A DNA stretch of 64,000 bases from Beroe forskalii (taxonomy: Eukaryota; Ctenophora; Nuda; Beroida; Beroidae), in the NCBI GenBank assembly GCA_011033025.1, contig WFMF01000131.1, forward strand, positions 362,282 to 426,281. Direction: 5' to 3'. The position numbers and the translations under genes were made by a program. Positions 52,825 through 64,000 of the stretch are shown here, in pieces (the stretch's first letter is position 1; every line of letters starts with the position of its first letter). Below the pieces are notes generated by a model. That model did not search any database, had not been told where the DNA came from, and saw only the letters and a program-made list of their open reading frames with translations.

Positions 52825-53865
52825 TTATTATTCATAGATCATTTTAATCCAAGCAAGTTTCAAAATAATAATATGATTTTTAGGAATGGAAATTTATCAA
52901 CATTAATCAAGGTCCAAGTATCATGAGGCAGTGGTCTATTTAAACATATAACAAGTAGTGATCTATGTAAACACTCAACATATAGCAGGCAAATGAGTAT
53001 TTGTTATGTGATGGTGAGTGGGGTGATGATATGGAATGTTATCATGTAGAGTGATGGGTGGGATCTGGGGCAAGGGGCAATTGGGTAAATCAGATCAATC
53101 AATAGTAATATAATTCATAAGTAATTGAATTGAGTATTATTTCAAATCATCAAATTATTATCAAATTATCATCAAATCATCAAATAAGGTAAGGCACCTG
53201 CATCGCTCCGCGTCGATCGAATGAACTGATCAAACGAAAAACGCACACAATTGCTCACGCTTGCTGTTTTGCGCGGCAGTCATCGTTTGTGCGCGACCTT
53301 CATCTGACCAGTCCATTCGATCGACATGGAACGATGAAACCACCTAATCAATACAAATTTATAATAGCAATAATATAATACACAGTTGTGGTAGGCAAAA
53401 TTCATCCATAGCCAAATATCAAATGATATAAACAATAATCCTTTCCAACTACTTCTCACAACAATCAAATTCAAGGACGCCCCAGGAAGCCAAAGAGCCC
53501 ACCCATCATCTCATCAGGAAGGGTTAGAGAGTTAGGGAGATGTGAGGGGGAGTGTTGATGTGTGTTGTAGTGGGTTGAAGGGACATTGAAAAGCACATTG
53601 ATACATCCATCCAGTCAACTCATCTTTTTATGTGGTCCAGAAGCCCCTCCTCAGCAGTGATCCATCACTGTACACTTCCACATCACCCCGGGATCTTATT
53701 CTTTATTGAGACATGGGTGGGCACTCAGGCTCCATAGACCTCCTCAAATTTGATTGTATAAAGCCATGAGATACAGTTTCATGGCATATAACTGAGTTGA
53801 CAGTATTGACCAAAGCTGAATTAACTTTTCTGTGAGAAGTAACAAGAATTTAAAATCAGGATAAT
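52825..53865. other. No gene recognised; retrotransposon 5' border and upstream flank of the TRAF-finger gene
   Basis: Somewhere here the retrotransposon begins. At 53212-53326 an imperfect inverted repeat (CGTCGATCGAATGAACTG and CAGTCCATTCGATCGACATG) is visible. ORFs are short and unconvincing. The region would contain the promoter of the plus-strand gene starting at 53870. Confidence 0.4.
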
Positions 53866-53869
53866 TTTG

Positions 53870-54589
53870 ATGGAAGACTCAGAGATCCTATGTAATAATT
53901 GGTGAGTGATAGGTATTTTCATTTTTCATAGTATTTATATCTGTTCTGGTAGCATACTTCTTCTTTGTAGAACAAATACAGTCATCTTCATTGTTAGTCA
54001 TCTTTGTAGTAGTTCTGGTAGCATACTTTTGAAATTTTCTCGTGGCATATTTTCAAATCTCACAAAATACTCAAATCCATGAGCCACTAGCTCTTGTCCA
54101 TGGCCTGCTTGTCCATGGGTAATGCACCAATGCACGGATTTTGTGGAGGTTTTATGGATATTGGCATTTTTCAGTAAGAGAGATATACCTGCTGCCAATG
54201 CAGACCTTCATCTGACTCACTGCCTAAAGTTTATGAAGTTATGTGAGTTATGTAACGATCCCTACCCAATAAAGGAGTTTGATCAGCACATACTTGATGA
54301 TCACAAGGAGGTAAGCCAATTTTCCCTCCATATCTTTTCCCCTTCTCTCTTGAAGATTGACACCATGATATGCAATTGCCAAGCCATATGAGGAGCCTTT
54401 AATGAGCTCTTTTTACCTTTTTACACAACAGTTGAATCCCTGTTGTGAGATTTCTGCTTTCAGATATTCTTTTTTCAAGGTTATTTATGTCTGGGTTTAT
54501 TTTATAATTGATTTTGATATTTCCTTCCTTAGCTTCAGTGTGAGAAATGTAAGCAAACCTATCAGCAAGGTGAAGAGGATATACATCAG
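53870..54589 (+). CDS. XAF1/TRAFD1-like TRAF-type zinc-finger protein, first three exons
   Basis: Exon 1 (53870-53901) starts ATG, encodes MEDSEILCNN and ends in a split Cys codon before donor GTGAGT. Exon 2 (54175-54310) follows TTTTTCAG and completes that Cys. It reads KRDIPAANADLHLTHCLKF then CELCNDPYPIKEFDQHILDDH, ending GAG|GTAAGC. Exon 3 (54533-54589 or shorter) follows TTCCTTCCTTAG in phase: LQCEKCKQTY. The C-x2-C, H/C and C-x2-C, H/H order and the NCKR-PAAN start are those of XAF1/TRAFD1 proteins, regulators of apoptosis and innate signalling. Later exons were not found; a repeat element begins at 55011. So this is either a gene with long introns or a truncated copy. Confidence 0.65.
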
Positions 54590-54659
54590 GTTGATACCAC
54601 GAAAACAAAAATCGAAAAATTTTGGAAAAAATATTTTTTGGAGGCTCGCCAGATGGCAA

Positions 54660-55010
54660 AAATTTTTCCTGTTATGATAAAGGCAAATTCTTGCGCATTA
54701 AAGAAACATTGGGTTTATTAACTTTTAATTACTTCAGGAGAAATGGGTCCATATAATGACCATATGTTTAGTTAACAGAATTTTTTGATTGGGATTCTGC
54801 TTGTGTATTAAATACAAAACACCAAAACTTTTAAAGATACAAAACAAAATTTTGAAAATTTTTTGGTTAGAACCCAAAGACCTTTGGCCTTGAAAACTAA
54901 GGTATTTGATACCAAAATGTTTCTTTGGGTATATTTACAGGAAATTCAAAGGTAATTTTTCCTTATTCTAACAAAGGTTTTTCTTTGCCCATACTCTTTG
55001 TCAATTAAAA
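54660..55010. other. No gene seen
   Basis: AT-rich intron-like sequence between the third TRAF-finger exon and the repeat element. Confidence 0.4.
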
Positions 55011-57409
55011 TTAGGGTTTGGGTTAGGTTAGGTTTGGGTTAGGTTTGGGTTAGGGTTTGGGTTAGGGTTTGGGTTAGGTTTGGGTTAGGGTTTGGGTTAG
55101 GGCTTGGGTTAGTTTGTTAGGTTTAAGCAACCTGACCCTAACCCTAACCCTAACCCTAACCCCAACCCTAACCCTAACCCTAACCCTAACCCTAACCCTA
55201 AACCTAACCCTAACCCTAACCCTAACTCTAACCCAACCCTAACCCTAACAACCCCAAGCCTAGCCCTAATCCTGACCCAAATGTGGATGACATACCGTGC
55301 AACGATGTTGCGGCCAATTTAGGACTACTTAATTCATCGGCGCCTATAGGCGCCTACAGAATTTAGGCCAATGAATAGGTCATTGACTCGGAGCTCAGCT
55401 AATAAAACTCATCCTCGCCTTCAGGACTGTTTTAATTCATCGAAAAAAGAGAATATCGGCGCCTATAGGCGCCGATACGTAAGATGAGCATCGGCGCCTA
55501 TAGGCGGTTGAAAACATAGGCGCCGATAAGCGGTCGAAAAGCGCCGACAGCGCCGATAGGTGATAGGCGCTTATCGGCGCCTATAGGCGCCGATGACCGC
55601 CGAAAAATTGGAAAATGTCAATTATAGGCGCCTATAGGCGCCTAAAAGCGGTACCGCCTATAGGCGCCTAAAAGCGGTACCGCCTATAGGCGCCGAATCG
55701 GCGCCGAAACTTATAGGCGCCTATAGGCGCCGATTCGGGTGTTGATCGGCGCCGAATCGGCGGTTTGCATATATAGGATTTATAAGCCATGCTGTCATGA
55801 CAGTAACACCGATACGGCAGTAACACCGTAATAACAGCCTTACGTCGTTGTATGATATCCTACCCCGTGCGCTCGCCGCAACGTTTCACAGCTGGACCTC
55901 AGAATTGCTGATAGGGTCGGACATCGCCCCTCAACTGTGAGTGTGTCGTAACGGTGTAACTGTGTCGTTACTGCGTAACTGTGTCGTAAAGAATCGTTCA
56001 AATAATACGTTGTCACCTATAGGAGGAGGGGGTTTCCGACTGATTACGTTACATGTTATTTTAACAGGTAAACCACTGTAAACTTGATTACGAGGGGGAG
56101 GGGGGTTAAAATCGGCCAAAAATTGATCACGTAATATGTGAACGATCCCTTACTTTGTAACTGTGTCGTAACACTAACTGCGTAACTGCGTCGTAGCGGT
56201 GTTACTGTGTCGTAAGGGTGTTACTGTGTCGTGATGGTGTTACTGCGTGTTGTAACAGTGTTACTGTGTCGTAAGAATGAAACTGTTGTAATGGTATTAG
56301 TATCTTAGTATTACTGTGTCATAACGATGTGACTGCGTCGTAGCTGCTTTACTGTGTCGTAACGGTGTCATTGTGTTGTAACGACGTTATTGTGCTGTAA
56401 AGGTGTAACTGTGTCGTAACGGTGTTACTGTATTGTAACAGTTCTACTGTGTCGTAACGGTGTTACTGTATTGTATTTTTAACGGTTCTACTGTGTCGTA
56501 ACGGTGTTATTGTCAGACGTCGTCTGAACATTATTTCAGACGGCGCCCCCCCGTCGGAGTTAAGAGGGGGTCAGACAATGGTTGACAAAGGTGTTACACT
56601 TACTGTGTTGTAACGGTGTTACTGCGGTTACTGTGTCGTAACGGTGTTACTGTGTCGTAACGATGTTACTGTGTCATTATAACGGTGTTACTGTGTCGTA
56701 CTGTCGTAACGGTGTGACTTAATCGTAACGGTTCTACTGGGTCGTAACGGTGTTAATGTGTCGTGGGAATGAAACTGTGTTGTACTTGTAACGGTTCTAC
56801 TGTCACGTCAATGCATAACTGTACTGTAAAACTGGTTTATGTTGTAGTTGATGTGATTGTTGATGTTAATGTTACAGCCCTGTGCAAGGAATTGCCGTAA
56901 AATGTCACCTGCACGGCCAGCAGGAATTATATTTTTGAGGCAAACACGCCCAAATGTCCATATCAGTTCAAATTTAACAAGTTAGCGATCAGCGCTGATC
57001 GGCGCTGATCAGCGCTTCAGCGCTGATCAGCGCCGATGAGGAAAATGGCGTTTACAAAGGCTCTTATGCAGGTGTTTTGGTCGGCGCTGATCAGCGCTGA
57101 TCAGCGCTGATTTTAGACCATCAGCGCTGATCGGCGCTGATCAGCGCTGATTGATCGCCGATCAGCGCTGATCAGCGCTGATCGGCGCTGATCAGCGCCG
57201 ATCAGCGCCGACGACCGCCGATGAGAATTTTAAAATTTCTGATCGGCGCTGATCAGCGCTGATCGGCGGTGTCGCTGATCAGCGCTGATCGGGCCCGATC
57301 AGCGCTGATCAGCGCTGATCCTTTCCGATCAGCGCTGATCAGCGCCGATCGGCGGTGGATCGGCGCTGATCAGCGCTGATCAGCGCCGATTGCAAAGTCA
57401 ACATCTGCC
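55011..57409. mobile_element. Half-length copy of the large TIR element
   Basis: Follows the right half of 42777-48411 in the same order and orientation: telomere-like pair (55011-55270), GGCGCCTATAGGCGCC field, GTCGTAACGG satellite with the same two non-repeat inserts, GATCAGCGC field, terminal GTCAACATCTGCC. Differences are mostly loss of a few repeat units. The left half and left TIR are missing and no target duplication is seen, so it is truncated or was formed by partial duplication. Confidence 0.85.
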
Positions 57410-57690
57410 GAAAATTGTATAAAAACATGGTCCTTGCGATGCGTTAAATCTCAAAACCAAGTCTCTACGACCTTCCTGGACCGAGATATCAAAACAACAT
57501 GTGTAATTTGCTAGCGATACACGGAAAAACCAGTTTTTGGTCCATAACTTTTTTCCTGGGCATTTTAAGGCATATTCGCGATAAAAATTGCGTAAAAACA
57601 TGGTCATTGCGATTCGTTTGAGCTAAAAATGAAGTCTCTACGACCTTCCTGGACGGAGATATGAATTTTCACTATATCGCGCCTGAGGGG
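57410..57690. repeat. Direct repeat, about 175-bp period
   Basis: AAAACATGGTCCTTGCGATG... CTCTACGACCTTCCTGGACCGAGATAT occurs at about 57420-57490 and again, with changes, at about 57595-57665. Confidence 0.7.
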
Positions 57691-57699
57691 GATTACAAA

Positions 57700-58755
57700 A
57701 ATGGCCCCACAGGGTCCATAGTAGCGATACAAATTGCGTACCTAGGTGATTCTGGTGCAGAATAACATAATAAACGACCCTGAACCGAGAAACTTTGTGG
57801 CCAACAACTTCTGTAAGGTTATTTTTGATGCATCCGGTATTAAAATTTTCAGCCATTTTATGCATCAAGGATGTGCTTTAGTCTTCTAAAAGTTACTTCA
57901 TCTTAATCAAGAGAATAAAATACTAAAATACACTTCCTTGATTCAAATTTAGGATTCTTTACGTTGTTTTGTCCACTTGATGCAAAAATAAGGTCAAGTA
58001 TTTGGATAATTATGGGGAGGAAGTCATTTAGTAACCTCCCATGAGAGCCACCGCCCACCAACTCATCCCAGTGTGTCAAAGTTTCAACTTCATTTTAGTA
58101 TCAGGAATATGCTTAAATGTTTTTACTGGCTTGTGTTGCTGTTTCGAGGCTAAAATTGTGTCGCAACATCTGAAAACCTGGTATTTGGGAAATGGGCCCA
58201 GAAAAGATCTTTAAAAGAGGTAGATGTTTCATGACACAAACTAGTTGCAACCATGGGTACTAGTGTACTAAGACAACTGCAGTGGGTCAGGTCAACTTCC
58301 TCTCCAGATAGTGGGTCTTCTATGTGGCCTCGTTAATTTCCTGCTTTCTTATTTTTTGACGATTAAACTCATGGAAACTAGATTTCTAAAATAAGGAAGA
58401 AGTTGTAGGCAGGTGTCGCCATCTCGAGAAATGAGAATTCTTCTGAAATTTCCGATCGCGCGGCGCCATGTACGTAGGTGAATATACTGTTAAATCAGTA
58501 TCACAGGCGTACAAATTGTGGTTTTGTGGAAATTTCAGACACCGATCTCAGAGGTGGCGACACCTCAGGTATTTCAACAATACATCATAAAGGGAATCAT
58601 TTTAAACCTCTCCCTCTATTTATTACGCAATTTGTGAGCGATGTAAGGAGTCAAGGAACCAAGGAGGATAATTTTGTGTACACACGACTTTATCATTAGG
58701 ACAAGCGTTATCGCCAGAAGTCATTGGGCTGCTCATTAAATCATTAAACTTTTAA
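57700..58755. other. No gene seen
   Basis: Short ORFs only. AGGTGTCGCCATCTCGAG (about 58411) and CTCAGAGGTGGCGACACCT (about 58547) are an imperfect inverted pair. Confidence 0.4.
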
Positions 58756-58761
58756 ATCCTG

Positions 58762-58804
58762 GTGTTATCCAATGCCGGTTCTCCTTTCCGGCATTGGATA
58801 ACAC
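58762..58804. repeat. Perfect 17-bp stem hairpin
   Basis: GTGTTATCCAATGCCGG, nine-base loop, CCGGCATTGGATAACAC. No T-run follows, so it is not an obvious terminator. Confidence 0.85.
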
Positions 58805-60270
58805 TCCCAAAATTCTACACAATGGGCGCAAGACGCAAGAAAAGGGAAGGGAACCGATATTATGGGTGGAATTTTCGCTAACTGAAGGAATACATACAGA
58901 TGTAATGGGCGCTAAGACGCTAGTATATCGTAATAAAAAACACTCTTAGACCAGCAAATGCTCTTTAATAGAAAGCTAATTTTTGAAGTATTTCATTATG
59001 GGGAAATGGGTAAACAAATTGGGAAACAAAAGGGGGTACAGAGATTGTCCGACGCTGCCTGACCCCCTCTCGGGGGTCAGACAACGTCTGACAATACAAA
59101 GAAGAGTATTCCAAATTCTCAATTAAACAGCCTATGCCCTACAACACATGCCACTTTTACACAAATCCCAGCATTTTGGCTATCCCTAGTTCCTACTTCC
59201 TACATGCTTTTGGTTGTACAAGAAATTCAGGCAGTATCCAAGAAGCCCGACCACCATCGCGGAATTCCGTGGTAAAATTCCGTGGTAAAATTGTCTGCGT
59301 GTTCGTCTCAATAAGCCCTTAAAGTACATTGTACGATTAACAAACGAATGGGAGTGTTATATCGAAAATTATCACACGAGGCGTCAGCCGAGTTTGACAA
59401 TTTTCGATATCACACGATCCATGAGTTTGTTAACTGTATTATTACCCGACAAAACAGTACTCCCTACCACTCGGGTCTGACGACCCTCGTCTGAATTCAA
59501 CGTTTTTATAGATTTTCGAGTGCTCCTTCATAAAATCAACAATTTATTTAACGATATTCTGCTCTATTATTCCGCCAATGTTCAGTAGTCCTATAAAGGA
59601 GTGATATATCGATAATTATCACACTGGAGTTTGAGCCACGGGAGGGTAATAATATATATTATAACCATCCATTCTTTAGCACATTATATTATACATCACC
59701 ATGATTTCAGTTATAGAAAGGTGTTCTCAAGGCTTTGTCCGGGCGAGAACAGAAATAATTTGGGTTCCAAAAATGACAAGCTGAACTCCGTTAAATACAT
59801 ATCACCGTCTCCGAGTGAATGCTACGGTTTGTGAATTGTGATATTATTTGAATTATTTAGACCAAATATTTCATTTTGGTTCAGTGGTACAGTGCATAAT
59901 AATGTCTTACACACGGTAGAGCCAGTTGTGCCTTTATTATATCATAACCTCAGAATTTTTTTAACGAGTAAGGTCGGTGCATAATTCAGGTTAGTAATTC
60001 GTAAAAAGTACCAACCCCTGTAATAAAAAACCTCTGTCTTAATGCGATATGACTTGCCTTCCACCACCCAAGTGTAATATTATCACGTGTGGTAAAATTT
60101 CGTGTGGTAATGAAATGTTCATTCCTACTTTAGCTTTTATGACCACTTTATTACGGTACACCAGACTATAGGCATTTTTAACAAGTACACTGCATAAACT
60201 TGCTAATAAGGTGTTATGTATAATGCGTTTGACATGCAACTACTGCAATAGCATTACCTATTGTAAATTA
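58805..60270. other. No gene; small inverted repeats
   Basis: At about 59046-59098 a palindromic pair (ATTGTC(C/A)GACG...CCCCCTCTCGGGGG...) and at about 59350-59408 another (TATCGAAAATTATCACACG... GACAATTTTCGATATCAC). The rest holds only short ORFs. Confidence 0.5.
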
Positions 60271-60273
60271 TAT

Positions 60274-60442
60274 ACGGTAAATACACACTTGGGTGTGCAA
60301 TTACCACATTAATTCCACGAGCTTGCGAGTGGAATTCATGCAATAAATGCACGAGCTTGCGAGTGCATTTATTGGAGTAATTGCACGAGCTTGCGAGTGC
60401 AATTACGATGGTAATTTACACACCCAAGTGTGTATTTACTGT
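60274..60442. mobile_element. Tiny TIR element with three internal hairpins
   Basis: Outer arms ACGGTAAATACACACTTGGG and complement (ending 60442) enclose three consecutive stem-loops that share the loop core CGAGCTTGCGAG but have different flanking stems (ATTCCA..., AAATGCA..., TAATTGCA...). No ORF, no clear target duplication. Confidence 0.75.
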
Positions 60443-61091
60443 ATTATTACCCTGCCATATACGCATCAATCAAAGTATACGGTTTGAAACTTAAGCATTC
60501 GAACTCAATGTTTTATGAATAATGGGTACACTATTTCATAATTGAAACAGACGACAATTTTGGACAAATTTGCCAGTGATTTGTAAAAGTCAGAATCGCA
60601 TCATCATCGTATCGGGGTCAATTCAGCGAATAAGTTCAAAACTCCAAAGTCCAAATGATACAACCAGCGCCCAGCATTGATACATACTGTAAGTGTATGA
60701 CGTAGTGTATGTATATGTACTTTACAAAAATTTCGTTATGATCTTTCATTGCCATAAAAAACATGAATCATGAAAGTTAAGTACTCAATCGAAAGGAAAA
60801 CAATTCACACCACAAACATTAATAACAACTGACTCGAGAGCTACAATCTTATGCGGATCTCGTATAGAATCTGTATAGAAAAACACGATCACATGTGAAT
60901 GTAGTCAGCTAAATCTTTAGAGTGCATCAAAATGTATGTATGTACTCCTCAGTTGAACAATAAGTTTTGCGCCATAATCATTATCTTCATCCCGATCTAA
61001 AATAAGTAACGAACGCTGACAGATGGAAACTACGCGCACAGAAATAATGTAATTGAAATTGATAACACGGAGCAATACACTCTATATACTT
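60443..61091. other. No gene seen
   Basis: AT-rich, no recognisable feature. Confidence 0.35.
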
Positions 61092-61648
61092 ATATGGATA
61101 GCCAAAAACAATTGAAAATTGTTTGGGTTACGCAGCCACTCCAGTACCTAAAATTATACGATTAAAACTATTGATATGAGTTTAAATCGCAGCCTGTCCG
61201 TGGCGGTGTGCTTTGGTAACTAAGAAATAAGCAGAATTAACATTCATCATCTCACTGCCGTTTGAATCTCCCTCAATTAACTAATTAAGCATTCTTTAAA
61301 ATGTGTTTTCACGTGAAAGGGCTTGAACGCATGCTAAAATTAATCGTACGTTTATCTCTATTTGATGATTGAAAACTTGCAGCGACTTTGAGGGCTATTA
61401 CAATTTAAAACATGAATCCACTTATAGACTTTAATAAGGCATGATTTTAGGCAATAGTGACAATATCGCGATTGTGAAGATGTTTAGCAAGATAATATGC
61501 GTGACCAAGATATTTCTTAGTTACCAAAGCACACCGCCACGGACAGGCTGCGATTTAAACTCATATCAATAGTTTTAATCGTATAATTTTAGGTACTGGA
61601 GTGGCTGCGTAACCCAAACAATTTTCAATTGTTTTTGGCTATCCATAT
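61092..61648. mobile_element. MITE-like element with 138-bp terminal inverted repeats
   Basis: Left arm 61092-61229 (ATATGGATAGCCAAAAACAA ... ACTAAGAAATA) is essentially the exact complement of right arm 61511-61648. The 281-bp centre is unrelated and non-coding. The arms include ATAT at each end, so the target duplication cannot be separated from the TIR. Confidence 0.85.
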
Positions 61649-61687
61649 CACTCTTTTTGGCATAAAACTTACGACAATCAGTTCAAG

Positions 61688-62590
61688 TTGTGATAATTGC
61701 TTTAATTGGTCAATTATCTCATTCAGCATTTGACAACCGGTATTCAAATTAAATATACAAAACGTAATTTTGGCTCAAGTAAATAATACCGTTGGAATAG
61801 AGTCACTATCATTTTTACTTTTTAGGTTATACGCGATAATTGCTTTAATTGGTCAAGTATCTAATCAAGCAGTTGACAACCGGTACTCAAATTGAACGTA
61901 TAAAACGTAATTTTAGCTTAAGTAAATCATACCGTTCGAATTACGTCGCTATCGTTTTTATTTTTTGAGTTATAATCGATAATTACTTTAATTGGCCAAT
62001 TATCTAATTAAGCGATTGGCAGCCGATACCTGAATGAAACGAATTAATCGTAGTTTTGACGTAAGTTAATAATGCCGTAAGAATTAAGACGCTATCATTT
62101 TTACTTTTTGAGTTATACGCGATAATTACTTTAATTGGCCAATTAACTAATTAAGCGGTTGGCAACCAGTACTTAAATGAAACGAATAAATCGTAGATTC
62201 GACGTAAGTTAATAATGCCGTTAAAATTAAGACGTTATCATTTTTACTTTTTGAGTTATACGCGATAATTACTTTAATTGGCCAATTAACCAATAAAGCG
62301 ATTGGCAACCGATACTTAAATGAAACGAATTAATCGTAGTTTTCACGTAAGGTAATAATGCCGTTCAAATTAAGACGTTATCATTTTTACTTTTTGAGAT
62401 ATACGCGATAATTACTTTAATTGGCCAATTAACTAATTAAGCGGTTGGCAACCGATACTTGAATGAAACGAATTAATCGTAGTTTCGACGTCAGTTAATA
62501 ATGCCGTTAAAATTAAGACGTTATCATTTTTACTTTTTGAGTTATACGCGATAATTACTTTAATTGGCCAATTAACCAATTAAGCGATTA
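61688..62590. repeat. 143-bp tandem repeat, about 6.3 copies
   Basis: CGATAATTACTTTAATTGGC starts at about 61692, 61835, 61978, 62121, 62265, 62407 and 62551. Units share GCGGTTGGCAACCGATAC and ATCATTTTTACTTTTTGAG. The first two copies are more diverged (TTGGTCAATTA), later ones nearly identical. Each holds an AATTGGCCAATT palindrome. Confidence 0.9.
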
Positions 62591-62599
62591 TCATTTTAA

Positions 62600-63265
62600 A
62601 ATTTAATATGGCCTAATGCACGTATATCATTCTGAAGTTTCTTATGCCGTTTAGATTATGATTCTATTTTTTATGGTTTTCGAGAACACTCAAACATAAT
62701 TTTTTATCATCGAGTCGGGTCGTCGTAGTCCATCTTCTAATTTTTGGCAAAATAGCATTTTTTGGTAATTTATTGTGAAAACGACGCGGTCGATTTTCAT
62801 GAAATTTTCAGGATTTGTTGTTCGAGTCATGGACTACGTCTCTGTGAATTTTCGTGACCAACGGATCAAATTAACAGGTTGAAAGCACGGCTCGAAAATC
62901 GCGATTTTCGCAATTCACTGTATTTTTATATAATAGGCGCTGGCAAACGTATTTTTCAATACTTGAAAAACGGTTCCGCTACCACTTTTAGCACTTCATG
63001 CTGGTACTACTGGCTTGTTAGGAGTGTCTTGTTAGAATGTGCCATTAAGAATATAACATACATCGTACTGAACATTTTGTGCTCCTTATCGCTATTTTAT
63101 CATGTTTCACAGTGTTCATACGGTTGAGAATAGATTATATCGAATCGTTTTGTAATATGAAAAGTGCGATAACAGATAATATCATGGGAGCTTATTATTC
63201 TCCTATTTACATCCGCACAGAGATAGCAAATAGGTTAGAATCGTGTGAATGGCCGTTTCAGAAAA
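62600..63265. other. No gene seen
   Basis: Short ORFs (82 and 64 codons) without conserved motifs. Nothing else. Confidence 0.35.
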
Positions 63266-63269
63266 TTTG

Positions 63270-63440
63270 GTAGTAATTCAACAGTAGTAATTCAACAGCC
63301 GGGAATAGAAATTCAACACTTGAATAGTAATTCAACAGTTGAGGTATAGTAATTACACACTTGACAGTAATTCAACTGCTGGGTACGGTGTAATTACATG
63401 ATTAATATTGCTAAAAAATTCGAAAAGTAATTACACTGCA
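63270..63440. repeat. AGTAATTCAACA simple repeat
   Basis: About ten irregular units of (A/T)AGTAATTCAACA or AGTAATTACAC. Confidence 0.75.
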
Positions 63441-63539
63441 GGGTAATAATAACCGAAACCACTCCGTTCTTTCTCGCCACCTGCTGATGGAAAATCCTCA
63501 TTGCCGTTGACAAGGGAGGACCTTGCATTTTCAAGATAA

Positions 63540-63790
63540 CAGTTTAGTCTCTTCTGCCTCTTATGTCAATCTTTGAATTAGAAAATCGAATACAGTATTT
63601 TGTTGTTTGTAGTATACCCATACACCTCTATAGATAAAACATTGGACTCTGATGATTCACAGTTTAGTCTGTGAATCACTCTGATCTTTGGATTAGAAAA
63701 TCGATGTTCAGTATTTATCTTATGTTTGTTATTAACCTTTATATTTGTTTGTTATACACCTTTATAGATAAGACTTTGGATTGTTACGGA
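63540..63790. repeat. Direct duplication, about 130-bp unit
   Basis: ACAGTTTAGTCT, AATCTTTG(A/G)ATTAGAAAATCGA, CAGTATTT and ACACCT(C/T)TATAGATAA occur twice in order (63538-63645 and 63659-63775). Confidence 0.7.
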
Positions 63791-63799
63791 AGGGAATGG

Positions 63800-64000
63800 C
63801 TTGAAACCAACCAATTCCATTATGTATTAGGCATATATATTTGGACTGTCCCTAATTGTGTTATACAATTATTGTAGTTTATTTTAGAGGGGAAATCGTG
63901 CTGTTTAGTGGGAAAGAAATGACCGGGAGCAAATGAATATTCACCACTTTAAAAAAAGATGAGGATGTTTTGGAGGACATGCACGATGTCGGCTGAGTGA
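63800..64000. other. No gene seen to the window end
   Basis: AT-rich, nothing recognisable. Confidence 0.3.

Noticed and set aside
53998..54198. Minus-strand ORF over the TRAF-finger intron and exon
   Set aside because: Shadow of plus-strand exon 2, which has matching splice phases.
58762..58804. Transcription terminator
   Set aside because: A stem-loop without a T-run in a eukaryotic context; more likely a mini inverted repeat.

Overview
The window looks like nuclear DNA of an invertebrate animal. It is AT-rich and gene-poor. Coding sequence comes in short exons with GT/AG borders. It carries animal-type non-LTR retrotransposons, a tRNA-derived SINE, many foldback/MITE elements, satellites and interstitial telomere-like (TTAGGG-type) repeats. 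I see no operons, bacterial ribosome sites or CRISPR array. The phylum cannot be decided from the sequence alone.

Host-gene candidates are few. At the left edge (minus strand) is the N-terminal part of a NERD-like protein with a CxxC-type cysteine array. At 9.8-10.8 kb there are weak candidate exons. At 16.8-17.06 kb (minus) is a weak terminal-exon candidate. At 25.1-25.3 kb (minus) is one convincing exon encoding a membrane-spanning segment. At 29.99-31.28 kb is an intact single-exon secreted protein with a predicted aerolysin-like pore-forming region and an acidic repeat tail. At 53.87-54.59 kb are the first three exons of an XAF1/TRAFD1-type TRAF zinc-finger gene, joined by phase-compatible splice sites.

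The largest structure is a nested transposon between about 37.8 and 52.8 kb. A CR1/L2-group non-LTR retrotransposon on the minus strand encodes PHD finger, coiled coil, AlkB-like 2-oxoglutarate dioxygenase and SGNH esterase, then a PHD-like finger, APE-type endonuclease and reverse transcriptase. A 5.6-kb terminal-inverted-repeat element (42777-48411) has inserted into the reverse transcriptase frame with an exact 8-bp target duplication. This insert has no convincing ORF. It is built of mirrored layers of short palindromic or tandem satellites: GATCAGCGC, ACGACACAGTAACACC, telomere-like, and GGCGCCTATAGGCGCC. A second, half-length copy lies at 55011-57409. Two smaller relatives (3682-5924 and 38534-40783, opposite orientations) also have 8-bp target duplications and carry a decayed MULE-type transposase fragment, which points to the Mutator superfamily for the group. 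The second of these lies in or beside the retrotransposon 3' region.

The rest is a graveyard of other mobile DNA: two further LINE ORF1 regions and an ORF1 fragment, a family of near-perfect foldbacks bordered by TTAA (13147-13887, 34362-35075 and partial copies near 28-29.8 kb), another TTAA element (26386-27239), several MITE-like inverted repeats, a 42-bp satellite of about 44 copies (31.9-33.8 kb), a 143-bp tandem array (61.7-62.6 kb) and several minisatellites. All identifications come from reading motifs by eye; no database search was possible.
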